37,014 nucleotides of DNA from Anoxybacillus sp. J5B_2022. GTDB lineage: Bacteria > Bacillota > Bacilli > Bacillales > Anoxybacillaceae. A program made the translations under genes and the position numbers. Shown here one piece after another: positions 31,240 to 37,014 of the stretch. The DNA lies in contig NZ_JAPSMC010000027.1 in NCBI RefSeq assembly GCF_026847645.1, positions 1-37,014 on the forward strand, in the 5' to 3' direction. Position 1 is the first letter of the stretch. Every line of letters starts with the position of its first letter. Under the pieces are notes generated by a model. The model was not told the DNA's origin. It did not search any database and worked only from the letters and a program-made list of their open reading frames with translations.

Positions 31240-32571
31240 ATGAGAATGATTTCACTTTCTCAAGGGGAAATGCTATGGTTATTGGCTGTCACATTGCTCG
31301 GTATTTTCAGCGCGGTGTTTTTTCACATCCCGCTCTTTATCGGGTTTTTTCCGGGACTTTTTGCGTTAGCTGCGCTCTGCGTTCATAAAGGGATATCTTT
31401 TCGTGCGCTTTTACAAATGGGGAGACGGGGAGCGCTTCAGACGAAAGAGGTTGTCATTATTTTGTTATTGGTGAGCATGCTACTGCCGATGTGGGAGATA
31501 AGCGGCACGATGGAACAAATGGTCGCGTTATTTTTGCATTTTTTATCGCCTAAGCATTTTTTGCTCCTATCGTTTCTCTTTATGATGGTAATGTCGTTAT
31601 TGCTAGGCACCGCGGTCGGGTCGTTAAGCGCGCTCGGCATCCCGTTGATGAGCGTTGCGATGTCTTTGCATTTGCCGTTTCCTGTCGTAGCTGGGGCGTT
31701 AGTTTCTGGAGCGTTTGTCGGCGATCGGACGTCCGTTTTTTCCAGCGCTTATCAGCTGCTTGTGCATACGGTGGAAACTTCTGTCTATCGCCAATTAAAA
31801 AAATTATTGCCAACAACTTTGCTGGCAATTTGCTTTAGTGCTTGCTTTTATTTTTTTCTTGATTTGCACGTATCGACACGAGCGACGCTTCATGTAGCAC
31901 CGTTACATGTCGACACCATTGCGCTGTTTCCGCCAGTTGTGCTTCTATTGCTCGTTTGCTTTCGTATAAAAATGAAGCACGCCTTTTTCGCAAGCATCAT
32001 TTGTGCAATCGTGCTTGCGTATTGGCAAGGAGTGCCGATATTCTCCCTTAGCTCCCATTTATGGAATGGTAGTGAGCAGCTAGGCGGCGGGGTTCGTTCC
32101 GTGTTGTTTTTGTTATTATTTATTGCTTTAGCTGGGGTTTATAACGGGATATTAGAAGAATTGCAGGTCTTACAGCCGTTTTTAAACCGCTGGCTGGCGA
32201 ATAAGAAATCGCTTATGTCATATACGTGGCGGACGATGGTTGCTTCACTTGCCATCGCGGCGGTGGCATGCAATCAGACGTTGCCGATTATTTTAACTGG
32301 TCGCTCGTTTTTTTTTCACTGGCAAAAGCAGTACTCGCGGGAAGAATTGGCAAGAGTGATGGCAGATTCGACGATGATTTTCCCTGGGCTTATTCCTTGG
32401 AGCATATTGGCGGTGATGTGCAGTGCGATTACAGGGGTTTCTACTATTTCGTATATTCCATATGCGGTTTTTTTATGGAGTTTGCCGTTAATGACGTTGC
32501 TTTTTTCAGCCGGCAGGCAGTTTTTCTCTAAGCGTCCATCTGCTCGTCTATCTTTCCCTCGCTTGTTATAA
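31240..32571 (+). CDS. NhaC-family Na+/H+ antiporter-like transporter (2)
   Basis: The 443-residue protein has about 11 membrane helices. Visible segments are IPLFIGFFPGLFALAALCVHKG, VVIILLLVSMLLPMWEISGT, LLGTAVGSLSALGIPLM, SGAFVGDRTSVFSSAYQLL and, late, AVACNQTLPIILTGR. The GDRTS and CNQT motifs are found in NhaC/MleN-type antiporters. It exchanges Na+ or H+, possibly with an organic acid; this cannot be settled here. The start could be ATG 31240 or 31246, since both have a GGAG at a good distance; a TTG at 31219 is less likely. It is a distant paralogue of the preceding transporter. Confidence 0.82.
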   Translation: MRMISLSQGEMLWLLAVTLLGIFSAVFFHIPLFIGFFPGLFALAALCVHKGISFRALLQMGRRGALQTKEVVIILLLVSMLLPMWEISGTMEQMVALFLHFLSPKHFLLLSFLFMMVMSLLLGTAVGSLSALGIPLMSVAMSLHLPFPVVAGALVSGAFVGDRTSVFSSAYQLLVHTVETSVYRQLKKLLPTTLLAICFSACFYFFLDLHVSTRATLHVAPLHVDTIALFPPVVLLLLVCFRIKMKHAFFASIICAIVLAYWQGVPIFSLSSHLWNGSEQLGGGVRSVLFLLLFIALAGVYNGILEELQVLQPFLNRWLANKKSLMSYTWRTMVASLAIAAVACNQTLPIILTGRSFFFHWQKQYSREELARVMADSTMIFPGLIPWSILAVMCSAITGVSTISYIPYAVFLWSLPLMTLLFSAGRQFFSKRPSARLSFPRLL

Positions 32572-32579
32572 TAAATATA

Positions 32580-32598
32580 CCCACATTTGAAATGTGGG
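32580..32598. repeat. 19-bp palindrome upstream of the endonuclease gene
   Basis: CCCACATTT (32580-32588) and AAATGTGGG (32590-32598) are perfect inverted arms around a single G. There is no T-tract on the plus strand. It starts eight bases after the antiporter stop and ends 28 bases before the endonuclease ATG. It could be an operator, a weak terminator hairpin or an IS-end relic. Confidence 0.5.
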
Positions 32599-32625
32599 GA
32601 GAGCTTCTTAAGGGCGGTGAGATAG

Positions 32626-33558
32626 ATGGCGGACGAAATATTACAAGAGCTCGAACAATGGCAATGCGAAGACTGTGACGACCAATTGCTATTTTTAAAA
32701 GAAAACCAGCAACAAATTCAAGCGAAGCGGAACGTGTATTACGATGAAAAGAAAGACCGAAAAGCAATCGAGCGGTATTATCGACATGTCATTCGCGAAC
32801 AAGACGGGCTTAGCATGTTTGTCAAATACCATGAACTAGTGAAACGGACGCATAAACGACGGCTTCCTTATTTTTTTAGCAAAGACGAGTATTTGTATAC
32901 ATGGGTCGATCTTCACCCAGACGGTTCGGTTCGAAGCATTTATTCGGGAGAAAAGAAAGATCCAGAAACGATTATTATACAAGATTACGAGATTATTAGA
33001 AAACGGTATGAGGAATTTCGTCGATTGTTGAAACACGCGGACAAAAAAGAATGGAATATCGAACAAAAGCTAAGAGGAATTGAGCGGCAGCTGAAGCTTA
33101 ATACCGAACACGTCGTTCCGCAATCGTGGTTTGGAGCGAGAGAGCCGATGAAAGGCGATTTGCACCATTTGTTTGTTTGCCAGCCGGAATGCAATGCCGC
33201 TCGTTCCAATTTTCCGTACGCCGATTTTCCGTTTTATGAGCCGGAATCGCCAACGGAGAAAATTCAAAACCATTGCGGGGTCGCTGATAACGGTTGGTTT
33301 GAGCCAGAACACGGGAAAGGGACGGTGGCGCGGGCGATGCTCTATTTCTTATTGCGTTACCCGACAGAAATCGCGAAGGCGTTTCGCCGAAAAATCGACA
33401 TTCCGCTTTTAGTGCGCTGGCACAAACAATTCCCAGCAACGATTTACGAAAAGCACCGCAATCAAGCGATTTTCTCGATTCAAGGAAACCGCAATCCGTT
33501 TATTGACTTCCCGAACTTAGCCGAACAAATGGTTTTTCCGCTGAAATCAAAGCAATAA
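32626..33558 (+). CDS. Endonuclease I-family (EndA/Bsn-like) nuclease without a signal peptide
   Basis: The 310-residue protein has the beta-beta-alpha-metal nuclease core of the Endonuclease_1 family in its second half: LNTEHVVPQSWFG (catalytic His), KGDLHHLFVCQPECNAARSN (metal-binding Asn and surrounding residues), then WFEPEHGKGTVARAMLYFLLRYP. Well-known members (E. coli EndA, Vibrio Dns, B. subtilis Bsn/YurI) are secreted or periplasmic. Here the N-terminus is MADEILQELEQWQCEDCDDQ, acidic and without any hydrophobic stretch, followed by about 130 charged residues, so the protein is probably cytoplasmic. The ATG follows GGCGGTGAG. It is a single gene between a palindrome and a terminator, with no restriction or toxin partner visible. 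Confidence 0.82.
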   Translation: MADEILQELEQWQCEDCDDQLLFLKENQQQIQAKRNVYYDEKKDRKAIERYYRHVIREQDGLSMFVKYHELVKRTHKRRLPYFFSKDEYLYTWVDLHPDGSVRSIYSGEKKDPETIIIQDYEIIRKRYEEFRRLLKHADKKEWNIEQKLRGIERQLKLNTEHVVPQSWFGAREPMKGDLHHLFVCQPECNAARSNFPYADFPFYEPESPTEKIQNHCGVADNGWFEPEHGKGTVARAMLYFLLRYPTEIAKAFRRKIDIPLLVRWHKQFPATIYEKHRNQAIFSIQGNRNPFIDFPNLAEQMVFPLKSKQ

Positions 33559-33583
33559 GCGTCCGAGTGTAGGGCGCTTTTTT
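33557..33583 (+). terminator. Terminator after the endonuclease gene
   Basis: AAGCGTCC (33557-33564) pairs with GGGCGCTT (33572-33579) around a seven-base loop, followed by six T. It starts within the stop codon. Confidence 0.85.
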
Positions 33584-33673
33584 CGCAAATTTGGAGAAAA
33601 AGTGTAACAAAGTTGTGATAAAAATCATCCCTATTCCCTTTAGTTTTGTAGTATGATAGAAGTAGCAAATGTT

Positions 33674-33692
33674 GAGAAAAATTATCATTATT
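33674..33692. promoter_or_regulatory. Fur box upstream of feoAB
   Basis: The 19 bases match the Fur consensus (GATAATGATTATCATTATC) at 15 positions, with the right half almost perfect (ATTATCATTAT). It lies just downstream of a possible -10 (TATGAT, 33652-33657) and 19 bases before the feoA ATG, so Fe(II)-Fur would block transcription when iron is plentiful. Confidence 0.8.
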
Positions 33693-33711
33693 GTTGAGGA
33701 GGACTGGATCA

Positions 33712-33933
33712 ATGGTTCTTACCGACTTGCAACCTGGGAAACGTGCAACGATTACGAACATCTCCATGATGAGTGATATATTAAAACAACGCCTCATTGA
33801 TATGGGCGTTCATGAAGGAGAAGAAGTTTGTGTCAAATGTACAATGCCGTTTGGCGGACCTGTGATGGTCGAAGTAGCTGGGCAGTGCATTTGTTTACGC
33901 CGAAAAGAAGCCGCATGCATTGGAGTGGAGTAA
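33712..33933 (+). CDS. feoA: Ferrous iron transport protein A
   Basis: The 73-residue protein is a FeoA SH3-like domain: LTDLQPGKRATITNI, LKQRLIDMGVHEGEEV, MPFGGPVMVEVAGQCICLRRKEAACI. It is a small cytoplasmic partner that supports FeoB. ATG 33712 lies behind GAGGAGG. feoB begins three bases after its stop codon. Confidence 0.94.
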   Translation: MVLTDLQPGKRATITNISMMSDILKQRLIDMGVHEGEEVCVKCTMPFGGPVMVEVAGQCICLRRKEAACIGVE

Positions 33934-33936
33934 TTT

Positions 33937-35940
33937 ATGTCGCAAATTGCGTTATTTGGGAATCCGAACACTGGAAAAACATCATTATTTAATAACTTAA
34001 CGGGTTCTTACGAATATGTAGGAAACTGGAGTGGAGTGACGGTCGAAAAAAAAGTCGGGATTTTACGAAGCCGCGATGCGTATGTCGTCGACTTGCCAGG
34101 GGTATATTCGCTCCATCCGCTTTCACGCGATGAAGGAGTGGCGACCGATTTTTTGTTAACAGAGTCGTTTTCGACGGTTTTAAATATTGTTGATGCGTCA
34201 CAGCTAAAACGGAATTTACATTTGACGATTCAGCTGCTCGAATTTGGCAAGCCGCTTGTGATGGCGTTAAATATGATCGATGTCGCGGAGCGGCGCGGAA
34301 TGAAAATCCATATCAACCAGCTATCGGCGCGATTTGGTGTACCGGTCGTTCCAGTGATTGCCCGCACCGGCAAAGGGATGGACGAATTGACGGAGAAACT
34401 TCGGTCGGTGGAACAAACGAAGCCGTTTACGTTAACATACGACGACGTCATAGAAACAGCGATTGCGAAAATAAGCAGCTATCTTCCAGACGATATCGAA
34501 CGATCGAAACGATGGCTTGCGCTGCAATGTTTAGAAGGAAACGAGCGAGTGTACGAATATTTGCGGGCGAAAATCGCACTTGAACCGATTTTAGCCATTC
34601 GTAAGCAAACGGAAGAAAGCATCCGTCAGCTGCCGCACGGCCGTTCGCTTCGAGAACGGCTCCATCATTTGCGGGAAACGTTTATTGAAGCAGTGTTGGA
34701 AGACGTCGTGACATGGACGGAAAAGCGTCCCCTTACATGGACGGAGAAAATCGATGCGATTGTAACGAACAAATATTTAGGAATGCCGATTTTCTTGTTT
34801 TTTATGTATGTGATGTTCATGTTGACGTTCGATTGGCTTGGCTCGCCATTAGCTGATTTGCTTGACCAATTTTTCTCAGGACCGTTGACGGATACATTGT
34901 CGCGGCTGTTAACGGCAATGGGAGCGTCTGGATTTTTGCAAGAACTCGTATTGAACGGTATCGTTTCCGGGGTTGGCGGTGTGCTCGTTTTCGTGCCGCA
35001 AATTTTCATTTTGTTCTTTTTCATTTCCTTGTTAGAAGACTCGGGCTATATGGCACGGGTGGCGATGGTCATGGATCGTTTGATGGAAGCAATCGGTTTG
35101 AACGGAAAATCGTTTATTCCGATGATTATTGGCTTCGGCTGCAACGTTCCAGGGGTGATGGCGGCGAGGACGATTGAGCAGCCACGCGAGCGCTTGTTGA
35201 CGATTTTGTTGCTTCCGCTTATGTCTTGTTCGGCGCGGCTGCCAGTGTATGCATTGTTTGTCGGTGCATTTTTTAAAGCGCATCAAGCTTCTGTCGTCTT
35301 TTCGTTGTATGTATTAGGAATTGTTGTCGCATTGTTGCTTGCGAAACTATTTTCATCGACGATATTAAAAAATGAACATTCGATGTTTGTTATTGAGCTA
35401 CCCCCATACCGCATGCCGCAGGCGCTTACGTTATGGCGCAGTACGTGGGATAAAGGAAAAGGTTTCGTTCGTAAGGCGGGAACGTTTATTTTTGGCGGGT
35501 CGGTGGCGATTTGGTTGTTATCTTACGCAGGGCCAAAAGGGCTTCATGTTTCGATGGATGACAGCTTTTTAGCGACGATTGGTGGCGTATTAGCGCCGAT
35601 TTTAGCACCGCTTGGATTTGGGACATGGCAGGCGGGTGCTGCACTACTTACAGGCTTTTTAGCAAAAGAAGTCGTTGTTTCGACGATGAATATTATTTAT
35701 CACGTGAAAGATACAGACACGTTGCAAGGGTTGATGGCGCACTATTTTACGCCGCTATCGGCGTTTAGCTTCATGGCGTTTGTATTGCTTTATGTGCCGT
35801 GCTTAGCAACGGTCGCGACCATCCGGAAAGAAACAGGTTCGACGAAATGGACGTTTTTTGCGATTGGCTATGCGCTCGCGATTGCTTATATCATTTCATT
35901 CCTCATTTACGAAGGCGGAAAATGGCTAGGACTTTCATAG
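33937..35940 (+). CDS. feoB: Ferrous iron transporter B
   Basis: The 667-residue protein has the FeoB layout: an N-terminal G-protein domain with G1 GNPNTGKTS (residues 8-16), the G2 Thr within GVTVEKK, G3 DLPGVYSL and G4 NMID, then a GDI-like helical region (about 170-270). The membrane part has about 8-10 helices, with Gate motifs around GFGCNVPGVMAARTIEQPRERL and, near the end, FLAKEVVVSTMNIIY and YVPCLATVATIRKE. It imports Fe(II) across the cytoplasmic membrane, driven or gated by nucleotide hydrolysis. The ATG follows GGAGTGGAG. The operon feoA-feoB-small Cys protein is under a Fur box. Confidence 0.96.
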   Translation: MSQIALFGNPNTGKTSLFNNLTGSYEYVGNWSGVTVEKKVGILRSRDAYVVDLPGVYSLHPLSRDEGVATDFLLTESFSTVLNIVDASQLKRNLHLTIQLLEFGKPLVMALNMIDVAERRGMKIHINQLSARFGVPVVPVIARTGKGMDELTEKLRSVEQTKPFTLTYDDVIETAIAKISSYLPDDIERSKRWLALQCLEGNERVYEYLRAKIALEPILAIRKQTEESIRQLPHGRSLRERLHHLRETFIEAVLEDVVTWTEKRPLTWTEKIDAIVTNKYLGMPIFLFFMYVMFMLTFDWLGSPLADLLDQFFSGPLTDTLSRLLTAMGASGFLQELVLNGIVSGVGGVLVFVPQIFILFFFISLLEDSGYMARVAMVMDRLMEAIGLNGKSFIPMIIGFGCNVPGVMAARTIEQPRERLLTILLLPLMSCSARLPVYALFVGAFFKAHQASVVFSLYVLGIVVALLLAKLFSSTILKNEHSMFVIELPPYRMPQALTLWRSTWDKGKGFVRKAGTFIFGGSVAIWLLSYAGPKGLHVSMDDSFLATIGGVLAPILAPLGFGTWQAGAALLTGFLAKEVVVSTMNIIYHVKDTDTLQGLMAHYFTPLSAFSFMAFVLLYVPCLATVATIRKETGSTKWTFFAIGYALAIAYIISFLIYEGGKWLGLS

Positions 35941-35958
35941 TAAAGGAGGGGGAGAGCA

Positions 35959-36105
35959 GTGGTTGCTAATATTATCATCGGCGGTGCCATTTTTGCCTAT
36001 GCAGGCTGGACGCTCGTCCGCCACGTCAAAAAAAGCACCAAAGGAAAATGCGCCGGCTGCTCCACAGCAGACGCTTGCTCTGCATGCCGCACGGAGCAAC
36101 GATAA
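35959..36105 (+). CDS. FeoB-associated Cys-rich membrane protein
   Basis: This 48-residue protein starts with GTG at 35959 behind AAAGGAGGGGG, 18 bases after the feoB stop. It has one membrane helix (NIIIGGAIFAYAGWTLV) and a cytoplasmic tail with four Cys (CAGCSTADACSACR). Such proteins regularly follow feoB in Firmicutes and probably take the place of FeoC; a metal- or redox-sensing role has been suggested but not proved. The length and Cys spacing are normal for the family. Confidence 0.88.
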   Translation: MVANIIIGGAIFAYAGWTLVRHVKKSTKGKCAGCSTADACSACRTEQR

Positions 36106-36107
36106 AG

Positions 36108-36133
36108 CCAAGCACTAAACGTGCTTGGTTTTT
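36108..36133 (+). terminator. Terminator of the feo operon
   Basis: CCAAGCAC (36108-36115) pairs with GTGCTTGG (36121-36128) around a five-base loop, followed by TTTTT. Confidence 0.9.
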
Positions 36134-36173
36134 CCATTTTTGTCACTTCCTCAAAATTAGGCGAAAAGTCCTA

Positions 36174-36202
36174 TTTACAGAATAGTAGAAAAATAGTTTA
36201 AA
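36174..36202 (+). promoter_or_regulatory. Candidate promoter of the DUF5317-like gene
   Basis: TTTACA (36174-36179), a 17-base spacer and TTTAAA (36197-36202) make a moderate sigma-A match, about 50 bases before the ATG at 36254. It lies between the feo terminator and the gene. Confidence 0.5.
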
Positions 36203-36253
36203 TAAAGGCAAGAGAAATAATTTTTGGTAATGATGCTAAAGGAGAACTGGCAG

Positions 36254-36829
36254 ATGGTTTATGATGGCATTCTTTTATCGTTGCTCATCGGCTTTTTCCG
36301 CGGTGGGAATTTAAAAGGAATCGCGGAAATGAAACTGCGCGGTGGTTGGTTGTTTCCCATTTTATTAGTGATTGAAATTTTCATTTTTATATTGCAAAAT
36401 AAAATAGAGATCGTTGCAAAATTAAGCAACGGCATGTTTTTAGTCATCTATGCGACTGGGCTTGTTTTTCTATGGCTAAACCGCCATCAACCAGGATTTA
36501 CAGTTATTTTTGCTGGGGTTTTGCTAAACTTTATCGTTATGTTACTTAACGGCGGAAGGATGCCTGTTTCGGTCGAAGCAGCGCAATTTCTTGGCCGTGA
36601 GTATATAGAAGCGCTCAAGGCAGGGGTATACGGAAAACATGAAGCAATTACATCCGCAACATGGCTTCCGTTTTTAGGCGACATCATTCCACTATCGCCG
36701 CCATACCCACGCCAGCAAGTCATCAGCATCGGCGATGTCGTGATGAACGTAGGAGCGTTTATCTTTGTTCAGCATCTAATGGTAGACGCAGCGAAAGAAG
36801 AAACAAAGACTGTTCCTGCGAATCAATAG
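36254..36829 (+). CDS. DUF5317-like integral membrane protein
   Basis: The 191-residue protein has about five hydrophobic segments: an N-terminal helix (YDGILLSLLIGFFRGGNLKG), PILLVIEIFIFIL, MFLVIYATGLVFLWL, FTVIFAGVLLNFIVMLLNGG, and a late helix (VVMNVGAFIFVQHLMV). The segments LNGGRMPVSV, WLPFLGDIIPL and SIGDVVMNVGAFIF between and around the helices are what I associate with DUF5317 proteins, whose function is unknown. ATG 36254 is chosen because AAAGGAGA lies upstream at the right distance; the upstream ATG at 36230 has no site. A 30-residue hydrophobic peptide is encoded 22 bp downstream and is probably cotranscribed. Confidence 0.75.
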   Translation: MVYDGILLSLLIGFFRGGNLKGIAEMKLRGGWLFPILLVIEIFIFILQNKIEIVAKLSNGMFLVIYATGLVFLWLNRHQPGFTVIFAGVLLNFIVMLLNGGRMPVSVEAAQFLGREYIEALKAGVYGKHEAITSATWLPFLGDIIPLSPPYPRQQVISIGDVVMNVGAFIFVQHLMVDAAKEETKTVPANQ

Positions 36830-36851
36830 ATTATGAGGGGGAGAAGAAAAC

Positions 36852-36944
36852 ATGAATGTGAAAGTAAAAAAAGTATTAATTAACCTATTTATTATAGGTT
36901 CTGTAGTTGTAGCCTTAACATCAGCATTTAAAATTGGAAGCTAA
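36852..36944 (+). CDS. 30-residue hydrophobic peptide downstream of the DUF5317-like gene
   Basis: ATG 36852 lies behind GAGGGGGAGAAG, a strong site. The peptide has a basic start (MNVKVKKV), one membrane-length hydrophobic stretch (LINLFIIGSVVVALTSAF) and a short tail (KIGS). It could be a small membrane protein or, read as a signal sequence, a precursor of a secreted peptide; the VALTSA stretch resembles a signal peptidase site. I do not recognise a family. Confidence 0.6.
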   Translation: MNVKVKKVLINLFIIGSVVVALTSAFKIGS

Positions 36945-36958
36945 TCTTGTTTTGGGGG

Positions 36959-36984
36959 AGGGAACTATTCTTTCCCTATTTTTC
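36959..36984 (+). terminator. Probable terminator after the small peptide gene
   Basis: AGGGAA (36959-36964) can pair with TTCCCT (36972-36977), followed by ATTTTTC. The stem is short, so confidence is moderate. Confidence 0.55.
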
Positions 36985-37014
36985 TTATAGAAAAGGATTA
37001 TTAATCTCTTTAGA

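Noticed and set aside
1-37014. CRISPR arrays, tRNA or rRNA genes, riboswitches, prophage genes
   Set aside because: No regularly spaced repeats, cloverleaf sequences, rRNA stretches or phage-type proteins were seen on reading through; intergenic regions are short and mostly explained by promoters and terminators.

Overview
The window looks like a chromosomal segment of a thermophilic or thermotolerant Bacillaceae, most likely Anoxybacillus or a close Geobacillus/Parageobacillus relative. I infer this from Bacillus-type gene sets (tnrA, nasDEC/nasA, xylRAB, gntKP, feoAB), strong AGGAGG-type ribosome binding sites, frequent GTG/TTG starts, moderate GC content and a TnpB-type IS200/IS605 end. 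No rRNA, tRNA, CRISPR array or prophage was seen.

Layout. 1-187: left end of an IS200/IS605-group element carrying the 5' end of tnpB, which has cut a MocR-type regulator gene (182-574). 663-2162: the divergent EamA transporter and a maltose-type O-acetyltransferase. 2472-5389: an aldehyde dehydrogenase, an enoyl-CoA hydratase and a Uma2-type nuclease-fold protein. 5600-9779: a gluconate locus (LacI-type regulator, gluconokinase, gluconate permease) with four copies of one palindromic operator and a perfect cre site. 9947-17354: a xylose regulon, with one arm (Gfo/Idh/MocA oxidoreductase, aldose 1-epimerase, aldo/keto reductase) behind a XylR-like box, the convergent xylR, and xylAB behind a second box. 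17549-17926: a stand-alone DnaA domain I protein with two inverted Spo0A-box matches upstream. 18225-24538: nitrate assimilation (nasD, nasE, nasC, nasA) behind a perfect TnrA box. 24746-27227: a LytS/LytT-like two-component pair bracketed by an 84 percent identical 58-bp inverted repeat. 27337-28419: a membrane acyltransferase on the minus strand. 28770-29555: tnrA divergent from two tiny overlapping genes, with two perfect TnrA boxes between them. 29630-32571: two NhaC-type antiporters. 32626-33558: an endonuclease I-family protein without a signal peptide. 33712-36105: feoA, feoB and a small Cys-rich FeoB partner behind a Fur box. 36254-36944: a DUF5317-like membrane protein and a 30-residue hydrophobic peptide.

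How it fits together. The sugar half (gluconate, xylose, mutarotase, redox enzymes) appears to be under local repressors plus CcpA. The nitrogen half joins TnrA, its own autoregulated promoter and its nas target in one 12-kb stretch. The feo cluster adds iron supply under Fur. The least explained items are the DnaA domain I protein with its possible sporulation control, the small genes divergent from tnrA, the repeat-bracketed sensor/regulator pair, and the two short peptides at 18124 and 36852. All functional statements come from reading translations and motifs by eye; no database search was run.
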